DNA from: Beijerinckiaceae bacterium
GTDB lineage: Bacteria; Pseudomonadota; Alphaproteobacteria; Rhizobiales; Beijerinckiaceae
Length of the DNA stretch: 64,000 nucleotides
Assembly (NCBI GenBank): GCA_027531565.1
Contig: JAPZSB010000007.1
Coordinates: 496,001-560,000 of the forward strand
Reading direction: 5' to 3'
Part shown: positions 9,773 to 18,771 of the stretch, in pieces
How the letters are laid out: every line of letters starts with the position of its first letter
How positions within the stretch are numbered: position 1 is the first letter of the stretch
Made by a program: the position numbers and the translations under genes
The notes under the pieces: model-generated
Seen by the model: the letters and a program-made list of their open reading frames with translations, nothing else
Told to the model about the DNA's origin: nothing
Databases searched by the model: none

Positions 9773-10219
9773 ATGACAGATTCCCGTTTTCTCCGGTCGC
9801 GGCTTCAGGCGTGGATCGCCGGCTTCCTGCTGATCCTGGGCATGGCGGCCCATGCCGAGGCGCAGTATTACGAGCGCGGACCCTCGATCTGCGTGACCTC
9901 CCGAGGGAATTGCTCGGCCGGCTACGCCCCGATGGGCGCCGGCTGCTACTGCAACATCCCCGGTTTCGGCCGCAAGGCGGGCAATGTCCGGGCCTTTGCC
10001 GGTGCCCCACGCCCGCGGTATCAGGATGATGGCTATTACCGGGGTCCGCGGCGCTATGAGGACGACTACTACCCCGCTCCGCGCCGGCGCACCGCGATGG
10101 GCTCGGTCTGCGTGACCTCGCGCGGGAATTGCTCGGCCGGCGGCGTCGTGCCGATCATGTCCGGCTGCTATTGCTTCATCCCGGGCTTCGGCCGGAAAGC
10201 GGGCAACGTCCGCTACTGA
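9773..10219 (+). CDS. Small secreted protein with a duplicated four-cysteine motif, function unknown
   Basis: A 148-residue predicted exported protein. Residues 1-30 form a signal peptide (basic start, hydrophobic IAGFLLILGMAAHA, AEA-Q cleavage). The mature part holds two nearly identical blocks, residues 38-73 and 111-147, each reading CVTSRGNCSAG, then GCYC, then IPGFGRKAGNVR. Cysteines are at 40, 47, 58, 60 and 113, 120, 132, 134, so two small disulfide-bonded units are likely. They are joined by a Tyr/Arg/Asp-rich linker (YQDDGYYRGPRRYEDDYY). I do not recognise the family. The start is supported by CGAGG at 9762-9766. It lies between hisD and murA on the opposite strand, where alphaproteobacteria often carry a DUF2948 gene. 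Confidence 0.75.
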   Translation: MTDSRFLRSRLQAWIAGFLLILGMAAHAEAQYYERGPSICVTSRGNCSAGYAPMGAGCYCNIPGFGRKAGNVRAFAGAPRPRYQDDGYYRGPRRYEDDYYPAPRRRTAMGSVCVTSRGNCSAGGVVPIMSGCYCFIPGFGRKAGNVRY

Positions 10220-10229
10220 CCTCTGCCGG

Positions 10230-10262
10230 AAAACGGCGCATCCGCGTCAGGCGCGGATGCGC
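10230..10262 (-). terminator. Hairpin terminator at the murA 3' end
   Basis: An 11-base perfect inverted repeat (10236-10246 with 10252-10262) flanks a 5-base loop that contains part of the murA stop codon. In the murA direction the stem is followed after two bases by TTTT (10230-10233), giving a plausible intrinsic terminator. It also sits 17 bases after the stop of the convergent secreted-protein gene, so it may serve both. Confidence 0.6.
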
Positions 10263-11536
10263 TCCACATTCGCGCCACAGCGCGAGAGCTTGGCCTCGAG
10301 CGATTCGAACCCGCGATCGAGGTGATAGACCCGGTTGATCATCGTCTCGCCCTCGGCGGCCAGGGCGGCAATCACCAGGCTGACCGAGGCGCGGAGATCG
10401 GTCGCCATCACGGGTGCCCCCTTCAGCGTCTGGGTCCCCTCGACAATCGCCACATCGCCATCAAGCCGGATCCGGGCCCCGAACCTGGCGAGCTCCTGCA
10501 CATGCATGAAGCGGTTCTCGAAAATCGTCTCGGTGATGCGCGACGTGCCTTCCGCCCGCGTCATCAGCGCCATGAACTGCGCCTGCAGGTCGGTCGGGAA
10601 GCCCGGGAAGGCCTCGGTCGTCACGTCGACCGGCTGGATGCCATGGCCGTTGCGACGGACCCGGATGCCTTCATTGGTGGAGATCACCTCCGCCCCCGCC
10701 TGCTGCAGCTTGTCGAGCGCCGCCTGGAGATGGTGCGGGGCAATGCCCTCCAGCATGACGTCGCCGCCGGCCATCGCCGCGGCAAAGGCGTAGGTCCCGG
10801 CCTCGATGCGATCCGGAAGGACGCGATGGGTCGCACCATGGAGGTTGGCCACGCCCTCGACTTCCAGTTCCGACGTGCCGATCCCCTTGATGCGGGCGCC
10901 CATCTTGACGAGGCATTCGGCGAGGTCGGTCACTTCCGGCTCGCGGGCAGCATTGCGGATCAGCGTGGTGCCCCGGGCCAGCACGGCCGCCATCAGGGCG
11001 GTATGCGTACCGCCGACCGTGACCTTCGGGAAATCGATCTCGCCGCCGGTCAGGCCCTTCGGTGCGCGGGCGATGACATAGCCGGCATCGATCTCGATCG
11101 AGGCGCCCAGCTTCTCCAGCGCCATGAGCAACAGGTCGACCGGCCGCGTGCCGATGGCACAACCGCCCGGCAGCGAAACCTTGGCCTCACCCATCCGGGC
11201 CAGCAGCGGTGCGACCACCCAGAAGCTTGCCCGCATCTGGGAGACGAGTTCGTAGGGAGCGACCGTGTCGACAATGGTTGCGGCAGAAAGCCGGACAACC
11301 TCGCCATCCTCGCCCGTCTCGCCGACCCGCTTGCCGGCAACGGTGACATCGACGCCATGATTGCCGAGAATCCGCTTCAGCATGCGCACATCTGACAGGC
11401 GGGGCACGTTCTCGAGGACGAGTGTCCCCGGCGTCAGCAGGCTCGCGATCATCAGCGGCAGGGCGGCGTTCTTGGCGCCGGAGATCGGAATGCTGCCGCG
11501 AAGCGGGCTGCCGCCGACGATCTTGATGCGATCCAT
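10247..11536 (-). CDS. murA: UDP-N-acetylglucosamine 1-carboxyvinyltransferase
   Basis: MurA performs the first committed step of peptidoglycan synthesis, transferring enolpyruvate from PEP to UDP-GlcNAc in the cytoplasm. From ATG 11536 the protein is 429 residues, the normal length. Family marks: [16 protein letters not shown] near the N-terminus, the active-site loop [14 protein letters not shown] with Cys126, [17 protein letters not shown], and [13 protein letters not shown]. The Cys (not Asp) at the active site implies fosfomycin sensitivity by this route. The frame is open upstream, but [14 protein letters not shown] is the conserved start. A 52-codon gene lies 87 bases upstream on the same strand. 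Confidence 0.96.
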   Translation of the reverse strand: MDRIKIVGGSPLRGSIPISGAKNAALPLMIASLLTPGTLVLENVPRLSDVRMLKRILGNHGVDVTVAGKRVGETGEDGEVVRLSAATIVDTVAPYELVSQMRASFWVVAPLLARMGEAKVSLPGGCAIGTRPVDLLLMALEKLGASIEIDAGYVIARAPKGLTGGEIDFPKVTVGGTHTALMAAVLARGTTLIRNAAREPEVTDLAECLVKMGARIKGIGTSELEVEGVANLHGATHRVLPDRIEAGTYAFAAAMAGGDVMLEGIAPHHLQAALDKLQQAGAEVISTNEGIRVRRNGHGIQPVDVTTEAFPGFPTDLQAQFMALMTRAEGTSRITETIFENRFMHVQELARFGARIRLDGDVAIVEGTQTLKGAPVMATDLRASVSLVIAALAAEGETMINRVYHLDRGFESLEAKLSRCGANVERIRA

Positions 11537-11623
11537 GGATGATCTCGCTTTTTGGCCGTTCCGTGGGGATCGGCAGGATGTGGGCGGTGCTTTGCCATGC
11601 CGGGGCCAGCAAGGCAAACAGGT

Positions 11624-11782
11624 TCAGCGTGTGCGTTCGGGCGTGCCCGGGCTTTGTGGCGGTTTCTCGGCAGGCGCCGTGGCGGAGCGCTGCCTTGCCT
11701 GCTGCTTGCGCCGCTGCAGGTTGGCGCGCAACGCTTCGGCAAGGCGGGCCTTCCGGTCCGGATCGGGAGATTTCGCGCTCAT
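11624..11782 (-). CDS. Small basic conserved protein upstream of murA
   Basis: A 52-codon gene read directly from the sequence, ATG at 11782 and TGA at 11624-11626. The product starts MSAKSPDPDRKARLAEALRA, continues NLQRRKQQARQRSA and ends in a short Pro-rich tail. The KARLAEALRANLQRRKxQAR pattern is that of small Arg-rich proteins often encoded just upstream of murA in alphaproteobacteria (recalled, not searched). It lies 87 bases before murA on the same strand, so it may be its first cistron. Function unknown; one amphipathic basic helix is likely. Confidence 0.65.
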   Translation of the reverse strand: MSAKSPDPDRKARLAEALRANLQRRKQQARQRSATAPAEKPPQSPGTPERTR

Positions 11783-11873
11783 TTCGGCTCCGATGGCAGG
11801 GCAGACCTATTGTCGCAATGGCAGATTTGCTTCATGCCTCTAAGTGGCAATATATGGCAAAACCAGCATGTAT

Positions 11874-11889
11874 GGTGCGGTATCGCACC
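11874..11889. promoter_or_regulatory. Short inverted repeat before hemA
   Basis: GGTGCG at 11874-11879 and CGCACC at 11884-11889 pair perfectly around a 4-base centre, 29 bases before the hemA start. It could be an operator or a 5' leader hairpin near the ribosome binding site. Chance occurrence is possible at this length. Confidence 0.3.
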
Positions 11890-11918
11890 GAACGACCCAG
11901 TCAAGACGGGAAAAGTGG

Positions 11919-13154
11919 ATGTTCGACTACCGGAAAGCGTTCGAAGCGGTCACGAAAGGCCTGAAGGCCGAGAACCGCTATCGCGTCTTCACGGAGATCG
12001 CCCGGGATCGCGCCCGCTTCCCCCGCGCGACCTGGCATGCCGGTCCCGAGCCGCGCGAGGTGACGGTCTGGTGCTCCAACGACTATCTCGGCATGGGGCG
12101 CCATCCGGATGTGGTCGCCGCGATGATCGCCGAAGCGGAAGCCGGCTCGGTGGGCGCGGGCGGCACGCGCAACATTTCCGGCAACAGCCATGCCGTGGTC
12201 GGGCTCGAGCATGATCTGGCCCGGCTGCATGGCAAGGATGCGGCGCTTGTCTTCTCCTCCGGCTATGTCGCCAACCAGACGGCGATCGCCACGCTGGCCC
12301 AATGCCTGCCCGGCTGCCTGATCCTGTCGGACTCGGACAACCACAATTCGATGATCGATGGAGTGCGGCGCTCGGGCTGCGACAAGGCGATCTTCCGCCA
12401 CAACGATGTCGCGCATCTCGAAAACCTGCTTCGTGCGGCCGATCCGGACCGCCCGAAGCTGATCGTCTTCGAGAGCGTCTATTCGATGGATGGCGATGTC
12501 GGGCCGATCCATGCGATCTGCGACCTCGCGGAGCGTCATGGCGCGCTGACCTATCTCGACGAGGTCCATGCTGTCGGGCTCTATGGTGCGCATGGGGCCG
12601 GCTATGCCGAGGAAATCGGCGCGATGGCCCGGATCGACGTCATCCAGGGCACGCTCGGCAAGGGTTTCGGCTGTTTCGGCGGCTATATCGCTGCCCGGCA
12701 CGAAATGGTGGATGCCGTCCGCTGCAACGCCCATGGCTTCATCTTCACCACCGCCCTGCCGCCGCCGCTCGCCGCTGCCGCGCGGGCGTCGATCCGGCAT
12801 CTCTCGGGCTCGCAGGCCGAGCGCCATCAGCATCGGGCCCGGGTGGCGGCGGTAAAACGCGCCCTCGGCGAGGCGGGCATTCCCGTGCTCGACAACCCGA
12901 CGCATATCGTCCCGGTGATGATCGGCGATCCGGCCCTCGCCAAGGCCGCAAGCGACCGTCTGCTCGAGCGCCACGCCATCTACGTCCAGCCGATCAACTA
13001 CCCCACCGTACCGCGGGGCACCGAACGGCTTCGCATCACCCCGACGCCGTTCCATGACGAGGCGCTGACCGGCGAACTGGTCAGCGCCCTCGTGGAAACC
13101 TTCAGGGCCCTGGGTCTTCCCTTCCGCGCCGTGCCTTCGCTCGCCGCGGAATGA
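11919..13154 (+). CDS. hemA: 5-aminolevulinate synthase
   Basis: This PLP enzyme condenses glycine with succinyl-CoA to 5-aminolevulinate, the alphaproteobacterial (C4) entry to haem synthesis. From ATG 11919 the protein has 411 residues. Evidence: [64 protein letters not shown], the PLP lysine in [15 protein letters not shown] (K248), and [10 protein letters not shown]. The upstream codons from 11844 are open but lack family similarity, and MFDYRKAFE is the conserved start. It is divergent from the small gene upstream of murA (136-base gap) and ends 15 bases from a convergent phasin gene. The GKGFGCFGG sequence differs slightly from the more usual GKAFGxxGG. Confidence 0.95.
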   Translation: MFDYRKAFEAVTKGLKAENRYRVFTEIARDRARFPRATWHAGPEPREVTVWCSNDYLGMGRHPDVVAAMIAEAEAGSVGAGGTRNISGNSHAVVGLEHDLARLHGKDAALVFSSGYVANQTAIATLAQCLPGCLILSDSDNHNSMIDGVRRSGCDKAIFRHNDVAHLENLLRAADPDRPKLIVFESVYSMDGDVGPIHAICDLAERHGALTYLDEVHAVGLYGAHGAGYAEEIGAMARIDVIQGTLGKGFGCFGGYIAARHEMVDAVRCNAHGFIFTTALPPPLAAAARASIRHLSGSQAERHQHRARVAAVKRALGEAGIPVLDNPTHIVPVMIGDPALAKAASDRLLERHAIYVQPINYPTVPRGTERLRITPTPFHDEALTGELVSALVETFRALGLPFRAVPSLAAE

Positions 13155-13169
13155 ACCCGTTCCCGGCGC

Positions 13170-13640
13170 TCAGCCCTTCTTCGGGCGGGTCGCCTTGCTG
13201 ACGGCAGCGACGCCTTCCGCCATGGCCGCCTTGGCCTTGGCCTGAACCTTCGTCGCCTCACCCATCATTTCCGTGGCCATGGCCTGACCCTGCTTCTGCA
13301 TCTCGGCGCCGGCCTGCTGCATATGACTGCGGAAGGTCTCGAACTGGCCCGACATGAACTCGGTCTGCAGCCGGACGATTTCCTCGATGCTTTTGGCCGA
13401 AACCATCTTCTGGGCGAGGTCGAAGGCGGCATTCACGCTGGTCTCGGTCAGCGCAAGCCCTTTGCGGCGCAGTTCCGCGGCCTGGGCGGCGGCGGCATCC
13501 GACTTGGTCTCGATCGAGGCTGCTGCCTCGCTCGCTGCGCCGAGGACCTTCCCGAACCCCTCGCGGGCCTGGCTGACGCCCTGATCGATCATCGACCGGA
13601 TCTCTTCCGGCACCTGGAACGGACTGGTCGGCTTGGTCAT
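13170..13640 (-). CDS. Phasin family protein
   Basis: A 156-residue protein rich in Ala, Gln, Glu and Met, almost entirely helical, with the phasin-type core FDLAQKMVSAKSIEEIVRLQ followed by TEFMSGQFETFRSHMQQAG and an Ala/Lys-rich tail ending KATRPKKG. Phasins coat polyhydroxyalkanoate granules; related proteins occur in species where no granule role is proven. GGGGAG lies about 7 bases before the ATG. It is convergent with hemA and divergent from the histidine kinase gene (234-base gap). It lacks the TGC-N3-GCA palindromes present before the second phasin gene at 21.4 kb. Confidence 0.88.
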   Translation of the reverse strand: MTKPTSPFQVPEEIRSMIDQGVSQAREGFGKVLGAASEAAASIETKSDAAAAQAAELRRKGLALTETSVNAAFDLAQKMVSAKSIEEIVRLQTEFMSGQFETFRSHMQQAGAEMQKQGQAMATEMMGEATKVQAKAKAAMAEGVAAVSKATRPKKG

Positions 13641-13874
13641 CGGCGATCTCCCCTCGCTTGCGCCGCCGGATGCGGCGACACCCGGAGATTAGGCCCTTCA
13701 TGGCCCATGGCAATACAGGGATCGCCAGCCGTTAAGGTTGATTTCCGGTTAATTTCCGACAAGGCCGCTGGGTGATGGACGGGGCGCGCATGGCGACCTA
13801 TTGATACTTTCTTACCGGACCGTCCCAAAAGGAGACATCCTGACGGACGCCCGCTTGTGTTTCCGAGGCGTATC

Positions 13875-16868
13875 ATGGCTGCTTACACTGCCAACCAGGC
13901 TGCCGAAGCCCTCCTTCCCGCCGGCCTGCTCGATGACGAGGCCCGGCAGGCGCTGATGCGGTCGCCGACCCCCGCTTTCCTGCTCGACGCCGTCGAGGGA
14001 ACCATCCTGTGGTCGAGCCATGCAGCCGCGCGGCTGCTCGGCCATGGCGATGGCGCCGGCCTGATGCAGGCCGGCCTGCCCCGGCAGGCGCCGGGCACGC
14101 AAAGGCTCCGCCAGCTCGCCGGAGATGGCAGCAGCCCGGGGCGGCTGGAACGGCTGCGATTTACCATTGCTTTCCGTTCGGTGATCGTGATTGCCCTGTG
14201 CACGCCGCTTGCCCTCGCCGATGGCCGCCATGCGCTGGCGGTCGCGCTGCCCGAAGCGGCGCCGGCGGACGGAATGGGGGAAGCCGCTGCGGTTCCCGCA
14301 CCCGAACCGGCGGTGCCTGCAGTCGCTCCCGCCCCTTCACCCGACCTTTCCGACCTGCCGGTTCCGGATGGGCCGTCCTGGCTCGCGAAGGCGGCGGATG
14401 AACGCCCGATGATCCGTTTCGTCTTCGGCCTCGACCGGGACGGGATCGTCGAACGGGTCACCCCGCCGCTTGCCGAAGCGGTCGGGCCGCAACAGGCCGA
14501 TCTGGTCGGCCAGAGCCTTGCGGGCTTCATCCAGCGTTTCGACCCGGAAGCCGCCGAGGCGATCCGCGTCGCGGTGCTTTCCGGCGAGACCTGGTCGGCG
14601 ATCCGGACGCTCTGGCCGGTCAGTGGAGCGGGCTGGCAGGTTCCCGTCACGCTCACCGCCCTGCCGCTCGTGGTGGCGGAAGAAGGGCTCGCGGGCTATT
14701 CCGGCTTCGGGCGTTGCGACCTCCGCGCAGCGCGTGAAAGCGACCCGGCACCGGCAGAACGTGGCGAACCCGACGGGACGATGCCGGCGCCGGAGGCGGC
14801 CGCCGCCGAGACCGAAGCCCATGCCGCGCCCACCGCGATCCAGCCGGACATACCCGTTGAAAGCGGGGCCGCCGACATTGCGATGCCGGCCGAGGCCGTC
14901 GAGCGCGTGCTCCCCGCTCCTGATGGCACGCCCGGGGAGGAGGACGAAGCGGCGCGCGAGGCCCGGGAAACGGCCGATCTCATTGCCGCCCTCGAGGCCT
15001 TCGGCGCGGTCGAGCCTGCGGACGGGCCAGCGCAGGCGGCCGATGCGTACGGGGAGACGGATCCTTCGCCGTCTCCGGATGCAGCCGGCGACCAGGCACC
15101 ACCGGCCGGCAAGGCGCCGGACTGGGCCAGCCTCGACGCGCGCGCCATTGCCGCCGAGCTCGACAATGTCGTCGCCTTGCGGCAGGGCCCGGTTGCCGTG
15201 CCACCCGGCTCCCGGCCGGGGCTTTCCCTGTCCGAAAGGAACGCATTCCGCGAGATCGCCAAGGCGCTGGGGGCGAAGCTCGATGCCGATCTCGATGCCA
15301 AGCTGCCCACACAGGACGAGCCCGGCCCGGCTAATCCGGCACCGGCCGCCCCGATGGATGATGCGCTCCCCCGCCCCGCTGCGCCTGCCGCGCCGGTCGA
15401 GGCCAGCATCCTTGACCGCCTGCCGATCGGCCTGCTGGTCACGCGCGGCGAGGAGACCCTGTTTGTCAACCGGACGCTGCTCGACCTCACCGGCTATCCC
15501 GATGCGGAAACTTTCCGGATGGAAGGAGGGGCGCAAGCCATCTTCCGGAAAAGCTCAATGCCGAATGACCGGGAGGCCGGCTTTGACACGGTCGTCCTGA
15601 CCGGCCGCGAAGGCGAGATGATGCCCGTCGATGCCAGCCTGCAGCGCGTTGACTGGCAGGGCGAGCCGGCCAGCCTCGTCTCGCTGCGGCGGGCCGTCGA
15701 GCTGGAACAGGGCAAGGCGCTGCGCAGCGTGGCGCTCGATCTCAAGCGCGTCCGCGCGGAGGCGAGCGAGTTGCGTTCCGTGCTCGACACGGCGACGGAT
15801 GGCGTGATCACGCTCGACGACCGCGGCCTCATCCTGACGCTCAACGGGGCAGCCGAAGCGCTGTTCGGCCTGACGCAGAACGAGGTGGCCGGCGAAAGCT
15901 TCACGGTGCTGCTGCATAATGACAGCCATGCCGATGCGCTCGATTATTTCGAAGGTCTGCGGAGCAACGGTGTCCGTTCCGTCCTCAATGACGGCCGGGA
16001 TGTGCAGGGCCGGGAAAAGAAGGGCGGGCGGATCCCGCTCTTCATGACGCTCGGTCGGATCAGCGAGAACGAGCCGCGGCGGTTCTGCGCAGTCCTGCGT
16101 GATCTCACGGCCTGGAAACGGGCGGAAGCGGAACTGACGGAAGCCCGGCGGGCGGCGGAACTCGCGAGCGCCAAGAAGAGCGACTTCCTCACCAAGATCA
16201 GCCACGAGATCCGGACGCCCATGAATGCGATCATCGGCTTTGCCGAAGTGATGCTCGAGGAGCGGCTGGGCGCGATCGGGAACCCGAAATACAAGGAATA
16301 TCTCGGCGATATCCGCACCTCCGGGCAGCATGTCGTCAGCCTCGTGAACGACCTTCTCGACCTTGCGAAAATCGAGGCGGGCCGCATGGAAATGCGGTTC
16401 GGCGCGACGGATCTGAACAGTATCGTTTCGAGTTGCGTCGGCATCATCCAGCCGCAGGCCAATGCCCATCGGGTGCTGGTAAGGACCCAGCTGGCCCAGC
16501 GGCTGCCGGCCGTGGTGGCCGACGAGCGCTCGATCCGCCAGATCATCCTCAACATGCTGTCCAATGCCACCCGATTCACCGAAAGCGGCGGGCAGGTGAT
16601 CGTCGCGACGGCCCTGCTGGATACCGGCGAGGCAGTGATCCGCATCCGCGATACCGGGATCGGCATGACGGCGACTGAGATCGAGCAGGCGCTTGAGCCG
16701 TTCCGCCAGGTGGGAACCCGGCGCGATCATGGTGGAACCGGGCTCGGCCTGCCGCTGACAAAGGCGCTCGTCGAGGCCAACCGCGCGAATTTCGCCATCC
16801 GGTCGACCCCGGGCGAAGGGACGATGGTGGAGATCACCTTCCCTTCGACGCGTGTCCTCGCCGAGTGA
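13875..16868 (+). CDS. PAS-domain sensor histidine kinase, PdhS-like
   Basis: A 997-residue predicted cytoplasmic sensor kinase with no clear membrane segment. Layout: an N-terminal PAS-like region (about 20-290), a long Ala/Pro/Glu-rich linker (about 290-500), PAS-like segments at about 510-620 and 635-750, a HisKA domain with the phosphorylated His in KISHEIRTPMNAIIGFAEVM (about 780), and a HATPase_c domain with NMLSNATRFTESGG (N box), IRDTGIGM (G1) and GGTGLGLPLTKALVE (G2). The HisKA region (EYLGDIRTSGQHVVSLVNDL) resembles the PdhS/PleC/DivJ group that acts on DivK in Hyphomicrobiales, but the match is from memory. ATG 13875 is preferred to GTG 13857 because GAGG (13864-13867) lies 7 bases before it. 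Its stop abuts the convergent L,D-transpeptidase stop with no gap. Confidence 0.85.
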   Translation: MAAYTANQAAEALLPAGLLDDEARQALMRSPTPAFLLDAVEGTILWSSHAAARLLGHGDGAGLMQAGLPRQAPGTQRLRQLAGDGSSPGRLERLRFTIAFRSVIVIALCTPLALADGRHALAVALPEAAPADGMGEAAAVPAPEPAVPAVAPAPSPDLSDLPVPDGPSWLAKAADERPMIRFVFGLDRDGIVERVTPPLAEAVGPQQADLVGQSLAGFIQRFDPEAAEAIRVAVLSGETWSAIRTLWPVSGAGWQVPVTLTALPLVVAEEGLAGYSGFGRCDLRAARESDPAPAERGEPDGTMPAPEAAAAETEAHAAPTAIQPDIPVESGAADIAMPAEAVERVLPAPDGTPGEEDEAAREARETADLIAALEAFGAVEPADGPAQAADAYGETDPSPSPDAAGDQAPPAGKAPDWASLDARAIAAELDNVVALRQGPVAVPPGSRPGLSLSERNAFREIAKALGAKLDADLDAKLPTQDEPGPANPAPAAPMDDALPRPAAPAAPVEASILDRLPIGLLVTRGEETLFVNRTLLDLTGYPDAETFRMEGGAQAIFRKSSMPNDREAGFDTVVLTGREGEMMPVDASLQRVDWQGEPASLVSLRRAVELEQGKALRSVALDLKRVRAEASELRSVLDTATDGVITLDDRGLILTLNGAAEALFGLTQNEVAGESFTVLLHNDSHADALDYFEGLRSNGVRSVLNDGRDVQGREKKGGRIPLFMTLGRISENEPRRFCAVLRDLTAWKRAEAELTEARRAAELASAKKSDFLTKISHEIRTPMNAIIGFAEVMLEERLGAIGNPKYKEYLGDIRTSGQHVVSLVNDLLDLAKIEAGRMEMRFGATDLNSIVSSCVGIIQPQANAHRVLVRTQLAQRLPAVVADERSIRQIILNMLSNATRFTESGGQVIVATALLDTGEAVIRIRDTGIGMTATEIEQALEPFRQVGTRRDHGGTGLGLPLTKALVEANRANFAIRSTPGEGTMVEITFPSTRVLAE

Positions 16869-18371
16869 TCAGGGGTCGATGCGCTGGACCGGCGGCCGGA
16901 ACGCCGCTGCCGCGCGGGCGTTGAGGCCCGTCGCATCATAGTTTTCCGGGCGCGGTTGCGCCTCTGCGCTCCGGGCTGCCGGGCGCGCGGGAACTGGCGG
17001 CGGTGCCACGGCCGGCGGCTGCGCGATCCGCGGCTGCGGATCGGCCGGATCGGGCAGCGGTGCCGGCGGCGCGCCGTCGCGACCATAGATATCCGGCCGG
17101 AAATGGACGAGGCCATCCGGGGTGACATAGCCGGTCAGATAGGTCCAGATCACCGGAACGGGCTGGGCCGGGCGAATATCGCGACGCTTGCCCTCCTGGA
17201 TTGCCGCATCGATCGCCGCGCGGTCCCAGCCGCGCTGGCCCTCGAGAATCCAGACGGCGAGATCCCGGACATTCTCGACGCGGACACAGCCCGAGGAATG
17301 ATAGCGATCGTCGCGCAGGAACAGGCGCTTCGAGGGTGTGTCATGCATGTAAACGGCTTCGCGGTTCGGCATGTCGATCCGCAACTGGCCGAGTGCGTTG
17401 CCCGCGCCGGATTCCTGCCGGAGCGTGAAGGCCGTCGCGCGTTCGGTCTTCCAGTCGATCAGGCGGGGATCGATCTCGCCGCCGCTGGCGCCGTAGATCC
17501 GGATCTTCGACTTGGCGAGATACTCCGGATCCTTCTGCATCTTCGGGATGATATCCTTCTTGATGATCGAGACCGGTACCGTCCAGGTCGGGTTGAGATT
17601 GACATTGGTGATCCGCGTCTCGACCTCGGGCGAGGCGCGGTCCTTCTTGCCGACCACGGCAATGAAACGCTTCTCGACAAGGCCGTTCTCGATCGCCTCG
17701 ACCGAGGCGGACGGAATGTTGACGACGACATAGCGCGAGCCGAAGCCGAAGCTGCGGGAGGCAAGGCGATCCGCGCTCTCGGCGAGCTGGAGAGCCCGGT
17801 CCTGCGCCGGCACCCGCAAAGCCTTCAGCGTGGGGCCCATCACAAGGCCATTCTGGCTGTGTCCATGCCGGGCCTGGAACCGTTTCACGGCGGCGGCGAG
17901 GCCCGGATCGAAAAGGGGGTTGTCCTTCTCGGCGAGGGGAAGGTCACCCTCCGCCGCGAGGCGGGCGCGCAGCTGGAGCACAAGATCGCCCTCGTCGCCG
18001 AGCTTGAGGCTGGCCTTCGCAGGAAGGATCGGCCACCCACCGGCTTCGGCGATCTCCCGATAGCGGCGCGCCGCTTCCGTCATCATGGTCACGGATTCGG
18101 GATGGACCGTTGGCCGGCGGTCATTCCGCGCGACAACCTGTTCATGCACGACCGGTGCGGGCGGCGTCTTCGCCTTGGGCCGCGGCGGCTGTTCCGGCAG
18201 GGGGGGAATGGCGGGAAGGGTGCCCTGAAAGCTTCCGACCGGTGGCGGCGGTGGGCCAAGCCCCTGGGCCATGGCGCCGGACAGGCCGACGAGGAGCAAG
18301 CCGGCACCGAGGCCATGCCTGCACGAGCGGCCCAGCATCCGGCTCCCTGCCATCCACCCGCGACGCGTCAC
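16869..18371 (-). CDS. L,D-transpeptidase with peptidoglycan-binding domain (YcbB-like)
   Basis: An exported cell-wall enzyme of about 500 residues that forms 3-3 crosslinks or attaches proteins to peptidoglycan. Layout: signal peptide (GLGAGLLLVGLSGAMAQ), Pro-rich linker, a PG_binding_1-like segment (LKLGDEGDLVLQLRARLA ... AAAVKRFQARHG), then the YkuD domain starting near YVVVNIPSASVEAIENG. The catalytic motif is YHSSGCVRVENVRDLAVWIL, with the nucleophile Cys and the His before it. MHDTPSKRLF is another family mark. The C-terminus has a Pro-rich tail. GTG 18371 is chosen because AGGAGAG (18378-18384) is 6 bases upstream; the next in-frame ATG is 18353. It follows azlCD on the same strand after an 88-base gap. 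Confidence 0.9.
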   Translation of the reverse strand: MTRRGWMAGSRMLGRSCRHGLGAGLLLVGLSGAMAQGLGPPPPPVGSFQGTLPAIPPLPEQPPRPKAKTPPAPVVHEQVVARNDRRPTVHPESVTMMTEAARRYREIAEAGGWPILPAKASLKLGDEGDLVLQLRARLAAEGDLPLAEKDNPLFDPGLAAAVKRFQARHGHSQNGLVMGPTLKALRVPAQDRALQLAESADRLASRSFGFGSRYVVVNIPSASVEAIENGLVEKRFIAVVGKKDRASPEVETRITNVNLNPTWTVPVSIIKKDIIPKMQKDPEYLAKSKIRIYGASGGEIDPRLIDWKTERATAFTLRQESGAGNALGQLRIDMPNREAVYMHDTPSKRLFLRDDRYHSSGCVRVENVRDLAVWILEGQRGWDRAAIDAAIQEGKRRDIRPAQPVPVIWTYLTGYVTPDGLVHFRPDIYGRDGAPPAPLPDPADPQPRIAQPPAVAPPPVPARPAARSAEAQPRPENYDATGLNARAAAAFRPPVQRIDP

Positions 18372-18459
18372 GCCACTCTCTCCTGCTTGCAGCGACACAC
18401 CGTCGATAGCATGCAAAAGAGAACAAAGTGTTGTTAACCACGATGCCGCAGGCGGTGGC

Positions 18460-18771
18460 TCAGAACCCCGCCTGCCGGATGGCGATGGCCAGGCCAAGGG
18501 CGACGCAGAGGGCCAGGAGGTCACTTCTGCCTGCACGGGCCATCCCCACCGCGACGAGGATCGCGATCAGGGCGGACGGGCCATCCTGCACGACGAGCGG
18601 CGTGAAGGTGGCAGCGGCGACGGCCCCGGGGAGCGAGCGGAAGCCGGCTTCGAGCCGGGGCCCTACCGGCATGAAGCCCATCAGGAAGAACCCGAACATC
18701 CGCACGAAGACGGTGACCGCGGTCATGGCGAGGATCGCCAGCAGGGTCCAGAGGCTGGCATCGACGATCAT
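18460..18771 (-). CDS. azlD: AzlD family branched-chain amino acid exporter subunit
   Basis: A 103-residue protein with about four hydrophobic segments (LWTLLAILAMTAVTVFVRMF at the start, then FFLMGF, AVAAATFTPLV, LLALCVALGLAIAI). Small size and position directly behind azlC with a 4-base overlap (18768-18771) identify AzlD, the partner of the AzlC permease in export of branched-chain amino acids or their analogues. Confidence 0.87.
   Translation of the reverse strand: MIVDASLWTLLAILAMTAVTVFVRMFGFFLMGFMPVGPRLEAGFRSLPGAVAAATFTPLVVQDGPSALIAILVAVGMARAGRSDLLALCVALGLAIAIRQAGF

Noticed and set aside
13641-13874. Shared promoter with PhaR-like sites before the first phasin
   Set aside because: The 234-base gap was read on both strands and contains no TGC-N3-GCA palindrome like those before the second phasin; no other strong motif was seen.
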